Numbered from the stretch's first letter, positions 23,518 to 34,700 are shown. The stretch is 64,000 bases of DNA from AC-32 sp963704005 (GCA_963704005.1 CAVPGJ010000005.1:558001-622000), one strand, 5' to 3'. Made by a program: numbers and translations. The notes: generated by a model from the sequence alone, not told the origin.

Positions 23518-24020
23518 GCATCCGCGAAGAGCTCGTCCGCACGCTGCAGGCGATGGCCGCGGAGGGGCTCGTGGCGGGAACCGAGGGAAACGCGAGCGCC
23601 CGTGCCGGCGCCCTGGTCGCGATCTCGCCGACCGGGCTCTCCTACGACACGCTGCGCCCCGGGGACGTGGCGCTGGTCGAGCCGGACGGGACGCTCATCG
23701 AGGGCCCGACGCCGAGCGTCGAGCTGCCGATGCATCTCGCTGTGCTCGCCGCCCGGCCCGACGTCGGCGCCGTCGTGCACACGCACTCCCAGCACGCGAC
23801 GGCGCGGCCGGCGGTGCCGGTCGCCGAGGGCCGCTCCGGCACTGCCGAGCTGGGCTCGGCGGTCGTGGCCGCGCTCGGCGGGGGCGACGCCATCGTGATC
23901 CGCGCCCACGGCCCGGTCTGCGTGGGCCCCGACCTGCCGGCCGCGCTCGCCTGCGCGATCGAGCTGGAGGAGGCCGCGAGGAGCTACTCGAAGAGGTCCG
24001 GCAGCAGGCCCTCCCGGTAG
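23499..24020 (+). CDS. Class II aldolase-like protein with a shortened core
   Basis: A 173-residue homologue of L-fuculose-phosphate aldolase. It keeps EGLVAGTEGNASAR, ISPTG, the first zinc pair in VVHTHSQHA and the later GTAELGSAVVAAL...RAHGPVCVG. About 30 residues normally found between the HTHS motif and the GTxELG helix, which carry the third zinc-binding His, appear to be missing. It may be inactive as an aldolase. Start is GTG 23499, or CTG 23514 overlapping the previous TGA. Its end overlaps the convergent cupin gene by 37 bp. Confidence 0.65.
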   Translation: MVLRALSIREELVRTLQAMAAEGLVAGTEGNASARAGALVAISPTGLSYDTLRPGDVALVEPDGTLIEGPTPSVELPMHLAVLAARPDVGAVVHTHSQHATARPAVPVAEGRSGTAELGSAVVAALGGGDAIVIRAHGPVCVGPDLPAALACAIELEEAARSYSKRSGSRPSR

Positions 24021-24532
24021 CGCGTCAGCACACCCTCGCCGAGGTGGGCATAGGCCTCGGGCGGCTTCGTCGTCTCCTGCTCGACCCCGGCGTCGTGGCG
24101 CAGCGCCGTCTCGTCCACGGTGTAGCCGCCCCAGTCGGGCCCGACGGAGCGGTCGCGCGCGCCGACGGCGATCACGACACAGCCCGAGCCGGCGCCGACG
24201 ATGGTGTGCTTCGTTCCGGCCGGGCAGTGGACGAAGTCCCACGCGCGAAGCGGCCGCTCCTCGCCCTCGACGATCAGCAGGGCCTCCCCGGCGACGACGA
24301 GGAAGTCCTCCTGGTCGTTCTCGTAGTGGTACATCGACATCGGCTGGCCGGCGCCGAGGACCTGGACGTTGATCCCGAGGTGCGGGAAGTCCTGCTTGCC
24401 CTCGAGCTCGCAGTAGAGGCCGCGCCCCGGCCGCTCCCACCAGGCGGCCTCGCGCGCGTTGACGACGAACCAGCCGCTCCCCGTGGCTGCGAGCCCGTGC
24501 TCGGTTCGCTCCAGTGCGGCCTCAGGAATCAT
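23984..24532 (-). CDS. Cupin-domain protein
   Basis: A 182-residue protein with one cupin barrel: motif 1 around HYENDQEDFLVVAGEALLIVEGE and motif 2 around DFVHCPAGTKHTIVGAG. Cupins of this type bind a metal and serve as small dioxygenases, isomerases or sensors; no substrate is evident. The ATG lies inside the end of the DtxR-type gene (11-bp overlap), so the pair is one operon. Confidence 0.75.
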   Translation of the reverse strand: MIPEAALERTEHGLAATGSGWFVVNAREAAWWERPGRGLYCELEGKQDFPHLGINVQVLGAGQPMSMYHYENDQEDFLVVAGEALLIVEGEERPLRAWDFVHCPAGTKHTIVGAGSGCVVIAVGARDRSVGPDWGGYTVDETALRHDAGVEQETTKPPEAYAHLGEGVLTRYREGLLPDLFE

Positions 24533-24962
24533 CGGGCCACTTGAGGTCGGCGTTCGGGATCGGGTCGCCATGCGGGTCGTGGGTCGGGAAGCCGAGGGCG
24601 CTGTCGATCTTCGCCTCCAGCTCCTCGGAGAGGACGTGCTCGAGCCGGTCTGCCTCGTCGTGGACGTCGTCGACGTCGAGCCCGAGCGTGCGCGCGAGGT
24701 AGAGCTCGAGCAGCCGGTGGTGGCGGATGACCTCGACCGCGACCTTCTCGCCGGCCGGCGTGAGCCGGACGCCGCGATAGGGCACGTGCTCGACGAGACC
24801 GAGCGCCGCGAGCTTCTTGACCATCTCGCTGGCCGAGGCGGGCGAGACCTTCTGCTCGCGCGCAAGGGCGGTCACCGAGACGCGCCCGCCGTCGGACTGC
24901 TGGAGGTGGTAGAGCCTCTTCAGGTAGTCCTGGATCGCATCCGAGAGGGCGGCCTTCGGCAC
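24522..24962 (-). CDS. DtxR/MntR-family metal-dependent transcriptional regulator
   Basis: A 146-residue repressor: an N-terminal winged helix (VSVTALAREQKVSPASASEMVKKLAALGLVEHVPYRGVRLT) followed by the dimerisation and metal-binding helices (HHRLLELYLARTLGLDVDDVHDEADRLEH), as in MntR/IdeR. The C-terminal SH3-like domain of DtxR is absent, so it is the short form. GTG start with a TACACT box at 24969-24974, 6 bp upstream. The first gene of an operon with the cupin protein. The metal (Mn or Fe) cannot be told. Confidence 0.88.
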   Translation of the reverse strand: MPKAALSDAIQDYLKRLYHLQQSDGGRVSVTALAREQKVSPASASEMVKKLAALGLVEHVPYRGVRLTPAGEKVAVEVIRHHRLLELYLARTLGLDVDDVHDEADRLEHVLSEELEAKIDSALGFPTHDPHGDPIPNADLKWPDDS

Positions 24963-24968
24963 CGGTCC

Positions 24969-24974
24969 AGTGTA
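24969..24974 (-). promoter_or_regulatory. TACACT -10 box of the DtxR-type gene (leaderless)
   Basis: TACACT on the minus strand, 6 bp before the GTG. It lies in the 48-bp divergent region shared with mqnD. Confidence 0.55.
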
Positions 24975-25010
24975 CGGCCCGCGCGCGGCGCTGCTAGCCT
25001 CCCGCGCCTG

Positions 25011-25838
25011 TTGCTGATCCGCCTCGGACACAGCCCCGATCCCGACGACGCGTTCATGTTCTGGGGCCTTGCCTCGGGCGAGGTCGACCCGCGCCGGTTC
25101 GAGTTCGAGCACGTCCTGCGCGACATCCAGACGCTGAATGAATGGGCGCTCGAGGGGAAGCTCGAGGTGACGGCGATCTCGCTCGCCGCCTACCCGCTCG
25201 TCCAGGAGCGCTACGTCCTGCTGCCGCACGGCGCGTCGATGGGCTCGGGCTACGGGCCGGTCGTGGTCGCGCGCGAGGAGCTCGCCCAGGCGGGCCTTCG
25301 CGACGTCGAGATCGCGGTGCCCGGCGAGCTGACGACGGCGTTCCTCGTCTTGCGAATGTGCATCGGCAGCTTCCGCTATCGCGAGGTGCCGTTCGACCAG
25401 ATCATCGACGAGGTTGCGTCCGGGCGCGCCGACGCCGGGCTGCTGATCCACGAGGGCCAGCTCACCTATCAGGACGAGGGCCTGAAGAAGGTCGTCGACC
25501 TCGGCGAATGGTGGCTGCTCGAGACGGGGCTGCCGCTGCCTTTGGGGGCCAACGTCGCGCGGCGCGACATCGGGGCCGACGCGCTCTTCGAGCTTTCGGA
25601 CGTCCTGCGCGAGTCGATCCAGGCCGGGCTCGACAACCGCGAGGAGGCGATGGAGCACGCGCTCCAGTACGGGCGCGGGCTCGACACCGAGCTGGCCGAC
25701 CGCTTCGTCGGCATGTACGTGAACGAGCTGACCTGCGACTACGGCGACGAGGGTCGCGAGGCGGTGCGCGAGCTGCTGCGACGCGCGGAGGCACTCGGCG
25801 CCTACGAGCAGCCCGTTCGGGTCGAGTTCGTCGGATAG
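25011..25838 (+). CDS. mqnD: MqnD-family protein (1,4-dihydroxy-6-naphthoate synthase)
   Basis: A 275-residue protein with the MqnA/MqnD pattern: LGHSPDPDDAFMFWGLASGEV, DIQTLNEWALEGKLEVTAISLAAYP and the glycine-rich HGASMGSGYGPVVVA. MqnD acts late in the futalosine pathway, cleaving cyclic dehypoxanthinyl futalosine to give 1,4-dihydroxy-6-naphthoate for menaquinone. TTG is the only canonical start that fits; a TAGCCT box lies 10 bp upstream at 24995. No other mqn gene is in the window. Confidence 0.85.
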   Translation: MLIRLGHSPDPDDAFMFWGLASGEVDPRRFEFEHVLRDIQTLNEWALEGKLEVTAISLAAYPLVQERYVLLPHGASMGSGYGPVVVAREELAQAGLRDVEIAVPGELTTAFLVLRMCIGSFRYREVPFDQIIDEVASGRADAGLLIHEGQLTYQDEGLKKVVDLGEWWLLETGLPLPLGANVARRDIGADALFELSDVLRESIQAGLDNREEAMEHALQYGRGLDTELADRFVGMYVNELTCDYGDEGREAVRELLRRAEALGAYEQPVRVEFVG

Positions 25839-25841
25839 CGT
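25836..25841 (+). promoter_or_regulatory. TAGCGT -10 box of the thiolase gene overlapping the mqnD stop
   Basis: TAGCGT ends 7 bp before the GTG at 25849. The TAG is the mqnD stop codon. Confidence 0.5.
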
Positions 25842-25848
25842 TGGCGGC

Positions 25849-27013
<1,165 letters not shown>

Positions 27014-27021
<8 letters not shown>

Positions 27022-28162
27022 GCTCGTCGAGCGCTACCTGGAGCTCGCGTTGCGGCTCGGGCGGCATGACGACGACCTCGTCGACTCCTACTACGGGTCC
27101 GCGAAGCTCGCGGAGCGCATCGAGGCCGAGGAGCCGAGGGAGCCGGCAATGCTCGCGAACGACTCCGAGGCATTGCTGGCCGAGCTCGACGACGATCCCT
27201 GGCTCGCGGCGCAGGTGCGGGCGCTGGCGGCAAGCGCGCGGAAGCTCGCGGGCGAGCGGCTCGACTACGGCGAGGAGGGAAGGCTCGTCTACGGAATCGA
27301 GCCGCAGTGGCACGAGGAGGAGGACTTCCGTCGGGCGGCGGTGCTGCTCGAGGAGGCGCTCCCCGGGGAGGGCGATGTCCGCCCGCGGTTCGCGCGCTGG
27401 TTCGAGCAGGTTGCCGTCCCGACGGCGTTGCTCGAGCAGGCCCTCCGCGACACCGCCGCGGAGCTGCGTCGCCTCACACGGGAGACGATTGGCCTCCCGG
27501 AGGGCGAGGAGTTCGAGCTCGAGCTCGTCACGGGCAAGCGCTGGCGCGGCTATGCGCGTTACCTGGGAGGTTTGCGCACGCGCATCTCGGTCAACACCGA
27601 CCTGCCGTTTCCTGCGGCCGACCTGGTCCACCTCACTTCGCACGAGATCTACGGCGGCCATCACACCCATCGCGTCTGGCAGGAGGCCGACCTTGTGCGG
27701 GAGCGCGGCCAGCAGGAGCGGACGCTCGACGTGCTCTGGTCGCCGGAGGCGGTGATCTCCGAGGGCATCGCGGAGACCGGCCCGGTGCTGGTTGCGGGTG
27801 ACGGCCAGGCGCTGGCGGCCGAGGTGCTGGGGCGGCTTGGCTTCGACTACGACGCCGACACGGGCTCGAAGGTGACGGAGGCACGGCGGCTCCTGCAGCC
27901 GATCGCGGCGAACGTCGCGATGCTCCTCCACGGGCGCGGCGCGTCGGTCGAAGAGGCCCGCGAGTACGCGGCGGAATGGTCGCTGCAGCCCGACGATCGG
28001 CTGGACAAGCTCGTTGCATCGCAGGCCGCGAGCCCCTCTCCGCCTTACCAACACACGTACTGGCAGGGCCTCGAGCTCGTGCAGGGGCATGTCCGCGGGG
28101 ATGCCGGCCGCTTCCGGGAGCTGCTGACCGCCCGGGTGCTCCCGAGCGAGCTCGCGGCCTGA
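27014..28162 (+). CDS. DUF885-like, possible zinc metallopeptidase
   Basis: A 382-residue mainly helical protein. The segment LTSHEIYGGHHTHRVWQEADL resembles the HExxPGHH zinc motif of DUF885 proteins, and SEGIAETGPVL may be the third-ligand EGxA region. An N-terminal region of charged helices contains VDSYYGSAKLAERI. If the motif binds zinc it would be a peptidase, but both motifs deviate from the family form, so this is tentative. GTG start overlapping the thiolase by 8 bp. Confidence 0.65.
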
Positions 28163-28192
28163 GCGCCGGGGCGTTCGGCTCCGCCTGCGCGC

Positions 28193-28444
28193 TTAGCCGA
28201 CCGGCGGGCGGATGTAGATCGTGCCCTCGTGCTTGATGGGCACGAAGGGCGCGCCGATGCTCATGATCACGTGCTCGGCGTGCTCGAAGAGCTCGTCCGC
28301 GACCGCCTCCGCGTCGCCCTCGACCGGAACCTCGATCCCGACCTCGTCGACTGCCCGCGCGTCGAGCCCGCTCTCCTGCAGCTCCGCGAGCAGCCGGTCC
28401 CGATCCGGGATTCGCGCCGCCTCGACCTGAACCGCTTCGGTCAT
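28193..28444 (-). CDS. Small protein of unknown function
   Basis: An 83-residue protein (MTEAVQVEAARIPDRDRLLAEL...) with alternating charged helices and a strand-rich end (HVIMSIGAPFVPIKHEGTIY), a composition compatible with a small alpha/beta fold. It is divergent from the aldehyde dehydrogenase gene, with 55 bp between the two start codons. No motif assigns a role. Confidence 0.55.
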   Translation of the reverse strand: MTEAVQVEAARIPDRDRLLAELQESGLDARAVDEVGIEVPVEGDAEAVADELFEHAEHVIMSIGAPFVPIKHEGTIYIRPPVG

Positions 28445-28499
28445 GGCGCCAATTCTGCCCGACTTGTCGGGCGGGAAGCGTTCGGTATCGTGCGGCGCG

Positions 28500-29969
28500 A
28501 TGGCGGTCGCGACCCGCGAGTACGGGCTCTTCATCGGCGGCGAGTCCACCGAGCCCGCCTCGGGCGAGCTGCGCGACCTCGCCGAGCCGGCTACCGGTGC
28601 CCCGCTCGCCCGCGTGGCGATGGCGAACGAGCATGACGTCGACCGCGCCGTCGACGCGGCCCGTGGCGCGCTCGAAGGCGACTGGGGCAAGACCCCGCCC
28701 AACGAGCGCTCGCGCCTCCTCCACGCCTTCGCCGACGCGCTCGTGGCCAACCGCAAGGAGCTGGCCGAGCTCGAGACGCGCAACGTCGGCAAGGCGATCA
28801 CGTCCGTCAAGGCCGAGCTCCACCAGGCGGTCGAGAACTTCCGCTTCTACGCCTCCGCGATCGCCTCGATCGCCGGCCGCTCGAACCCGATCGGCGGCTC
28901 GCTCCTCTTCTACTCGCTCAAAGAGCCGGTCGGCGTCTGCGGCCAGATCGTCCCCTGGAACTACCCGCTGATGATGACCACCTGGAAGCTGGCCCCGGCC
29001 CTGGCCGCCGGCTGCACGGTCGTGCTCAAGCCCGACTCGGCGACGCCGCTCTCGGCACTGCGGATGGCCGAGCTCGCCACCGAGGCCGGTTTCCCGCCCG
29101 GGACGATCAACGTCGTGCCCGGACCCGGACCGGTCGTCGGCGCCCACCTCGTCACGCACCCGGGAGTCGAGAAGGTCGCCTTCACCGGCTCGACCGCAAC
29201 CGGCGGCGAGATCATGCGGCTCGCGTCCCACGGCATCAAGCGCCTGATCCTCGAGCTCGGCGGCAAGAGCCCGAACCTGGTCTTCGCCGACGCCGAGCTC
29301 GACGACGCGGTGCCGAGCTCGGTCTGGTCGATCTACTACTCGGCGGGCCAGAGCTGCGAGGCGCGCTCGCGCGTGCTCGTCGAGGCGCCGCTCTACGACG
29401 ACTTCGTCGCCAAGTTCTCCGAGCTCGCCGCGAAGCTCAGCGTCGGCGACCCGCTCGACCCCGAGACGCAGGTCGGCTCGCTGATCTCGCCCGAGCACCG
29501 CGACCGCGTCCACGACTACGTCGACACCGGCCGCGAGGAGGGCGCCGAGGTCGTCACAGGAGGCGAGGTGCCCGACGGCGACGGCTCGTTCTACCCGCCG
29601 ACCGTCCTTGCGAAGGTCGACAACGGGATGCAGGTCGCGCAGGAGGAGATCTTCGGCCCGGTGGTGACCGTGATCCCGTTCGAGGACGAGCGCGACGCGA
29701 TCCGGATCGCGAACGAGAGCCGCTACGGCCTGATGGCGACGGTCTGGACCGCCGACCCCGCGCGCGGCCACCGCCTCGCCCGCAAGATCAAGGCCGGCAC
29801 GGTCGGGATCAACATGCCGTACACCGCCTTCCCGGGGATCCCGTTCGGCGGCTACAAGCAGTCCGGCTTCGGCCGCGAGCTCGGGCTCGAGACGCTCGAG
29901 CTGTACCTCGAGACGAAGAGCGTGATCGCCTCGACGAGCCCGAAGCCGTTCAACCCCTTCGGGCTCTAA
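28500..29969 (+). CDS. NAD(P)-dependent aldehyde dehydrogenase
   Basis: A 489-residue aldehyde dehydrogenase. It has the catalytic Cys in SAGQSCEARSRV, the general-base Glu in LELGGKSPNLVF, the cofactor motif FTGSTATGG and the Asn in IVPWNYPLMM. ALDHs of this type oxidise betaine aldehyde, phenylacetaldehyde or other aldehydes; phenylacetaldehyde would feed the paa pathway, but the sequence does not decide. A TATCGT box at 28486 lies 8 bp before the ATG. A family-2 repeat begins immediately after the stop. Confidence 0.92.
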   Translation: MAVATREYGLFIGGESTEPASGELRDLAEPATGAPLARVAMANEHDVDRAVDAARGALEGDWGKTPPNERSRLLHAFADALVANRKELAELETRNVGKAITSVKAELHQAVENFRFYASAIASIAGRSNPIGGSLLFYSLKEPVGVCGQIVPWNYPLMMTTWKLAPALAAGCTVVLKPDSATPLSALRMAELATEAGFPPGTINVVPGPGPVVGAHLVTHPGVEKVAFTGSTATGGEIMRLASHGIKRLILELGGKSPNLVFADAELDDAVPSSVWSIYYSAGQSCEARSRVLVEAPLYDDFVAKFSELAAKLSVGDPLDPETQVGSLISPEHRDRVHDYVDTGREEGAEVVTGGEVPDGDGSFYPPTVLAKVDNGMQVAQEEIFGPVVTVIPFEDERDAIRIANESRYGLMATVWTADPARGHRLARKIKAGTVGINMPYTAFPGIPFGGYKQSGFGRELGLETLELYLETKSVIASTSPKPFNPFGL

Positions 29970-30042
29970 GGCGCTCGCTTGCGACGCCGCCCAAAGGGCG
30001 TGCCGGCTTCGCCGGCGCGACCGTCCAACCCACCGTCTGGGT
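29970..30042 (+). repeat. Family-2 palindromic repeat after the aldehyde dehydrogenase
   Basis: Begins directly after the TAA stop. Two hairpins: GGCGCTCGCTTGCGACGCC and GCCGGCTTCGCCGGC, then CCGTCTGGG. Closest relatives are the copies at 39497 and 57471. It ends one base before an ATG (30043) that is out of frame with the MFS gene. Confidence 0.85.
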
Positions 30043-30145
30043 ATGAGCCGCCCGGCCTCTCGATGGAGCTCGTCTCGTAGCTCCGTCCAGGTACCGCTGG
30101 CTCGTCCTCGCCGCGGGGACGGCTGCGCAGACCGCCTACTCGGCG

Positions 30146-31231
30146 ATGCTGATCGGGCTGCCGGTGCTCGCGCCTCAGATCCGCGAGGAGTTCGGCCTCA
30201 GTCTCTTCCAGGTCGGCGTCGTGCTCGCGAGCATCTGGGTCGGCGGTCTCCTGACACTTCTGCCGTGGGGTCTGCTGGCGGATCGAGCCGGCGAGCGGCT
30301 CGTGCTCGCAGCCGGTCTCGTCGGCTCCGCGGGGGCGCTCGTCGCGGCGAGCCAGGCGGGGACCTTCGAGGCTCTGGTCCTGCTCCTCGGCCTTGCGGGC
30401 GCGGCGGGCGCCAGCGTGAACGCGGCCAGCGGCCGGGCCGTCATGTACTGGTTCCCGGCGGCCGAGCGAGGCCTGGCGCTGGGGCTGCGGCAGACCGCGA
30501 TCCCCGTCGGCGGGTTCATCTCGGCGCTCGCCCTGCCGGCGCTCGGCCTGGAGCACGGGTTGATCTTCCTGGCCGGGCTTGCTGCGGCGGGCGCGCTCTT
30601 CGGCGTTCTGGTGATTCACGATCCGGAAGGCAGCGAGGACGTGCTCCAGCCGCGCCGTCTCGGAGAGACCCTTCGCGACGGCCGGCTCTGGCGGCTCTGC
30701 ACCGGCAGCAGCTTCTACCTCGTCACGCAGGTGGCGATCACCGGGTTCGTCGTCCTCTTCCTCCACGATGCACGCGGCTTCTCGCGCGGGCGGGCCGCTC
30801 TCGTCCTCGCGGGCATCCAGGTGCTGGCCGCCGCCCTGCGCATCGGAGTCGGCCGCTGGTCGGACCGGGTCGGCTCGCGGCTCGAGCCGCTGCGCCTCGT
30901 CGGCTGGGCGGGTGCCGCCACCACCGGGCTCGTCGCCGCGCTGGTCCACGCGCCGACCCCGGTCCTCGTCGCCTCGCTCGTCGTGGCCGGCGGAGTCGCG
31001 ATGGCCTGGAACGGCCTCTCGTTCACCGCCGCGGCGGAGCTCGCCGGGCGGGCGCGAAGCGGCGCCGCGCTGGGCATGCAGCAGACGGCGCTGGCGGCGA
31101 CCGGCGCCGCCGTTCCACCGGTCTTCGCGGCCGTTGTCAGCGCGGCCTCCTGGCGCCTCGGCTTCGCGATCGCCGCAGTCTTCCCGCTCGCGGGCGTTCA
31201 GGTGCTGCGGAGGCTCAGCGCCTCAGGGTGA
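30146..31231 (+). CDS. MFS transporter, start uncertain
   Basis: A 361-residue protein from the first in-frame ATG, with motif A-like WGLLADRAGERLVL and about 11 helices. The open frame continues upstream to 30047 and encodes the expected rest of helix 1 (RYRWLVLAAGTAAQTAYSA), yet contains no ATG, GTG, TTG or CTG. An ATG at 30043 is one frame off. So either the gene has lost its start by an indel or repeat insertion, or the sequence has an error here. Substrate unknown. Its 3' end overlaps the convergent DMT gene. Confidence 0.75.
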   Translation: MLIGLPVLAPQIREEFGLSLFQVGVVLASIWVGGLLTLLPWGLLADRAGERLVLAAGLVGSAGALVAASQAGTFEALVLLLGLAGAAGASVNAASGRAVMYWFPAAERGLALGLRQTAIPVGGFISALALPALGLEHGLIFLAGLAAAGALFGVLVIHDPEGSEDVLQPRRLGETLRDGRLWRLCTGSSFYLVTQVAITGFVVLFLHDARGFSRGRAALVLAGIQVLAAALRIGVGRWSDRVGSRLEPLRLVGWAGAATTGLVAALVHAPTPVLVASLVVAGGVAMAWNGLSFTAAAELAGRARSGAALGMQQTALAATGAAVPPVFAAVVSAASWRLGFAIAAVFPLAGVQVLRRLSASG

Positions 31232-31655
31232 GCGCGGCGCCGGCCGCGAGCAGTGCGATCCCGATCACACGCGGCCAGGCGATCGCCACGCGCTGGACAC
31301 CGAACAGCCCGAAGCGGTCGATCAGGGTGCCCATGGCGAGCTGGCCGGCGATCAGGATCCCGACGGTTGCGGCGACGCCTAGCCGCGAGCCGGCGAAGGT
31401 GATGGTCAGCACGATCAGGACGCCCATGACCCCGCCGCTCCAGAGCCAGAGCGGCTGCCGCGCGGCGGCGACGAAGTCACCCGCGCCCTGGTGGACGACG
31501 AGCAGGAGGGCGAACGCGATCGCCGCGGTCAGGAAGGTCGCCCAGGCGAACGCTCCGAAGATGCCGACCCGGTCGCCGAGGCGCGCCATCACTGCGACCT
31601 GAACCGATCCGGCGAGGCCGGCGAGGACGGCGAGGCAGACGGCGAAGGCGTTCAC
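31215..31655 (-). CDS. DMT-superfamily membrane protein (YdcZ/DUF606 type)
   Basis: A 146-residue protein with five hydrophobic segments. The N-terminal AVLAGLAGSVQVAVMARLGDRVG and the C-terminal RVIGIALLAAGAALTL match DUF606 proteins, small members of the drug/metabolite transporter superfamily that often work as dimers. GTG start with a TATGCT box at 31665-31670, 9 bp upstream. Confidence 0.82.
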   Translation of the reverse strand: MNAFAVCLAVLAGLAGSVQVAVMARLGDRVGIFGAFAWATFLTAAIAFALLLVVHQGAGDFVAAARQPLWLWSGGVMGVLIVLTITFAGSRLGVAATVGILIAGQLAMGTLIDRFGLFGVQRVAIAWPRVIGIALLAAGAALTLRR

Positions 31656-31681
31656 GCGGAGCCGAGCATAGCCCTGAGATC

Positions 31682-31710
31682 GGAGAGGGCCGGCTGGGCC
31701 GGCCCTCTCC
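31682..31710. terminator. Hairpin between the M36 protease and DMT genes
   Basis: GGAGAGGGCCGG, loop CTGGG, CCGGCCCTCTCC: a perfect 12-bp stem just after the protease stop on the minus strand. No T run. Same GGGCCGG core as the hairpins at 11707 and 13226. Confidence 0.65.
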
Positions 31711-31731
31711 TGACGTCGTGACGGCGGCGGG

Positions 31732-34700
31732 TTAGATCCCGCTCACGAGCGTGCCGTCGAGGGTTGCCTTCGAGCTGAACACCTCGATCTCGGCCGTGTG
31801 CACCTCACTGCGCCGGATGCCTGTCTGGCACTCGGCGTTGTTGGCCGGATCGAGATCCTGGTCGCCGTGGAAGGACGGCTGACCGGTGCACTGGTTGTTC
31901 GTCACCACGAACTTGACGTGCGTGGCGAGGAGCTGCTGCGCGGCGTCGAAGTAGCGCAGTGACTCGTCCTGCGTGCCCGGCCGCGGGTTCGCGCCCGGGA
32001 ACGAGTCGTCCGGCCCCGTGATGATCTTCGTCCAGCCGTCCGCGATCGAGCCGTCGCAGGTCGGGTTAGCCGGCACCCTGCCCGCTCGACACACGTACGC
32101 GTCGAACGAGCGCAGGCCGACGAACCGGCTGCTGAACATCGCCGAGACGCCGAGCCGCTTGACCGAGGCGCCGCCGGCCGGCGATCCCGCCGAGCTTGAT
32201 CACGACCCACCGGCCGTTCACCGGCACGAGGCAGGTGGCGGTCGGCGTGCAGCTCTGGGTGTTGCTCGTGCCCTCGTCGTCGTCGATCAGGTTCGCGGGG
32301 GTCACGTTCGTCCCGGTCGCGGGAGCGTCGGTCGTGAGCGTCGCGCCCTGTGCCGCCGACGCGTAGTTGGTCGGCATGTGGATGGTGATGTTCCGCGTCT
32401 CGCCGGCCTCGAGGCGCTTCACCCGGAACCGCACGTGCCCGTAGCCGGGCGCGACGGCGGTGAAGTTGTAGTACGTCCACCGGTCGTTCTTGCCGGCCAG
32501 CGAGCCCGCCCCGGTCGGGACGAACGGCGCCGTGTTGTCGAGATTGCCGGTCGCGTTCGTCCCGGTATTGATCGTGGCCGGGTCGGTGTCCGCGATCTGC
32601 GTCGAGCGGGCCGAGTAGTCGCCGACGTAGATCTTCGCGTTGACGGGAACGGCGCTGCCGTCCTTCGAGTCCGCGAAGAAGTTGATCGTGGCGTTGTTGA
32701 TGACGGTGGACGGCGCGTCGAACGCGGGTACCGGATTCGCGTCAGCGTTGCTCACGGTGTTGCTCGTGTTGCCGAAGCCGCGCATCGCGAAGCCCTGCCA
32801 GATCAGGTCCTGGTTGGCGCCGCCGAAGCGAGCCAGGTCCGCGGCGAGCATCGCGTCGCGGGCCTGGGCCATGGTCGTGGCCCGCGGCATGATCACCATC
32901 GAGTCGTAGTAGTCCTGGATCCAGCGCCGGTCGCCCGGGCAGGCGTTCGTGCCAGCTGCCCGCGCGCGCAGGCGATGTCCTCGGCGGCCCCGCTCGACGG
33001 GTACCGCTGGAGGAACAGGTCACGCAGGTCGATCTCGACGGCGATCCAGATCTCGCCGTCGGCGTGCACCTCGGTGCCGACGATGTCGAAGCCGAAGTCG
33101 CCGTAGTTGAGCGGATCGGTGTCCGGGTTGTGGCCCGGGCTCGGGAACTCGCCGCCCATCGGCCGGCCCGCGAGGAAGTCGCGGATGCCGTTGTAGCCGT
33201 TGCCCGTCGCGTAGGCGCCCTCGGTGTAGCGGTCGGCGCCGGGAACGGGCGGGAGGTGCTCCTCGTTGACGACCTCGAGCGCGTCGAAGTCGGCCCACCC
33301 CTCCCCCATCGAGCCGGCGTGGGTTGCCCTGCCGGGCGCCGACGCCCTTGCCGATCATCCGGTTCTCGATCAGGTGGCCGTACTCGTGGCCGTAGACCGT
33401 GAAGTCGTAGGCGCCGTCCACGCACGGGGCATAGAACGAGCCGGCCAGCGACTGCCAGACGAACTGGTTCGTCGTCGGATGCGCGCCGTCCGCGCCGGTG
33501 CTCATGTTCGCGTTGTCGCGGCTACCGGTCGCGGCGCCGGACTGTGCGTTGCCGAGCAGGCCGTCGTTGCCGAGCGGTGCGAGGACGGGGCCTCCCGGCG
33601 GCGGCGTCGGGTCGACCGTCGTGACGCCGTTGTTGTACTGCTGCGCGTTCCAGTGGCCCTCGTCGAAGCCGAGGTAGTACGAGTAGTCGTGCATGACGGT
33701 TGTGGCCGACGAACATGCTGACCGTCGACGCCTCGATGTCGTTGCCGAGCGGGTTGATCGTGGCGTTGACGTTGTCCGGGTTGCACCCCGACGTGTACCA
33801 GGCGTTCGTCCAGGCCGGCTGGTAGTCGCGGGTCGCGCTCGAGTCCCGGACGAGCGCCGCGTTGCCGTAGACGCCGTGGTTCCCGCTCCAGACGCGCGCG
33901 TCGTCGACGTTGTTGCCCTCCGTCTGCGTCGTGCCGAGGTTGGCGCCGGTGACGTCGAGCTGGACGTCCCACGGGACCTTCGAGGCGAGGCCCATGCCGT
34001 ACACGGCCGTCGCATCCCCGACGACGTTCGTGCAGCCCGCGGTGGCGGTCCAGCAGAACGTCTCGCGCGTGTCCGTGCTCGGGTAGTTCCACGGGTACGC
34101 GTTCATCGGGTTGTAGGGCGGCGCGATCTGGAAGCGCCTTCCAGGTCGGGTTGTCCGCCAGGTTGAAGACCTGGTTCTGCCGGGAGAGCAGCCTGCCGGT
34201 CGCTGCATCGATGATCACCGCGTACTGGCTCTGCGGGCCGTCGGTGGTCTTCGTCACGGTCGCCGAGTAGGCGCGCAGCGCGCCGTGCCGCGGCGTGCCG
34301 AAGGCGATCGGCTTCACGGTCTCCGTGCCGCTGAATCCGACTGCGGAGATCGCGACCGAGCCGTCCGACGCCCGGCCGAGCGGTCCCGCGTTCGCCGGCG
34401 AGACCCGGTACCCGGCGGCTTGCGCGGCCTTGCGCCACGCTGCGACCGGGGTCAGGGCGCGCTTGCCGGTAAGGCGGCCGGCGTCGGGTCAGCGACGACG
34501 AGACGTAGACGACGTTCCAGGGTGCTTGATGCGCACGACCGAGACCGTGGCCACGCCGTCCGCGGACGGCATGCCGGCGAACGATCTGCCGGAAGACCAC
34601 GGCGTAGTCGCGGTGGTGCGTGCCGCGCAACGGCTCGGCGGTCATGACCCGGAGATGGGCCACCGAGTCGAGCCTGAAGATCTGCTTGTGCGCGGCGAGC

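Noticed and set aside
27633..29771. 712-codon open frame antisense to the aldehyde dehydrogenase
   Set aside because: At this G+C content the antisense and third frames stay open by chance. The translation is Arg/Gly/Asp-rich without domains, whereas the sense frame is a complete aldehyde dehydrogenase. The same applies to the long antisense frames over groEL, the two E2 genes and the M23/AI-2E region.
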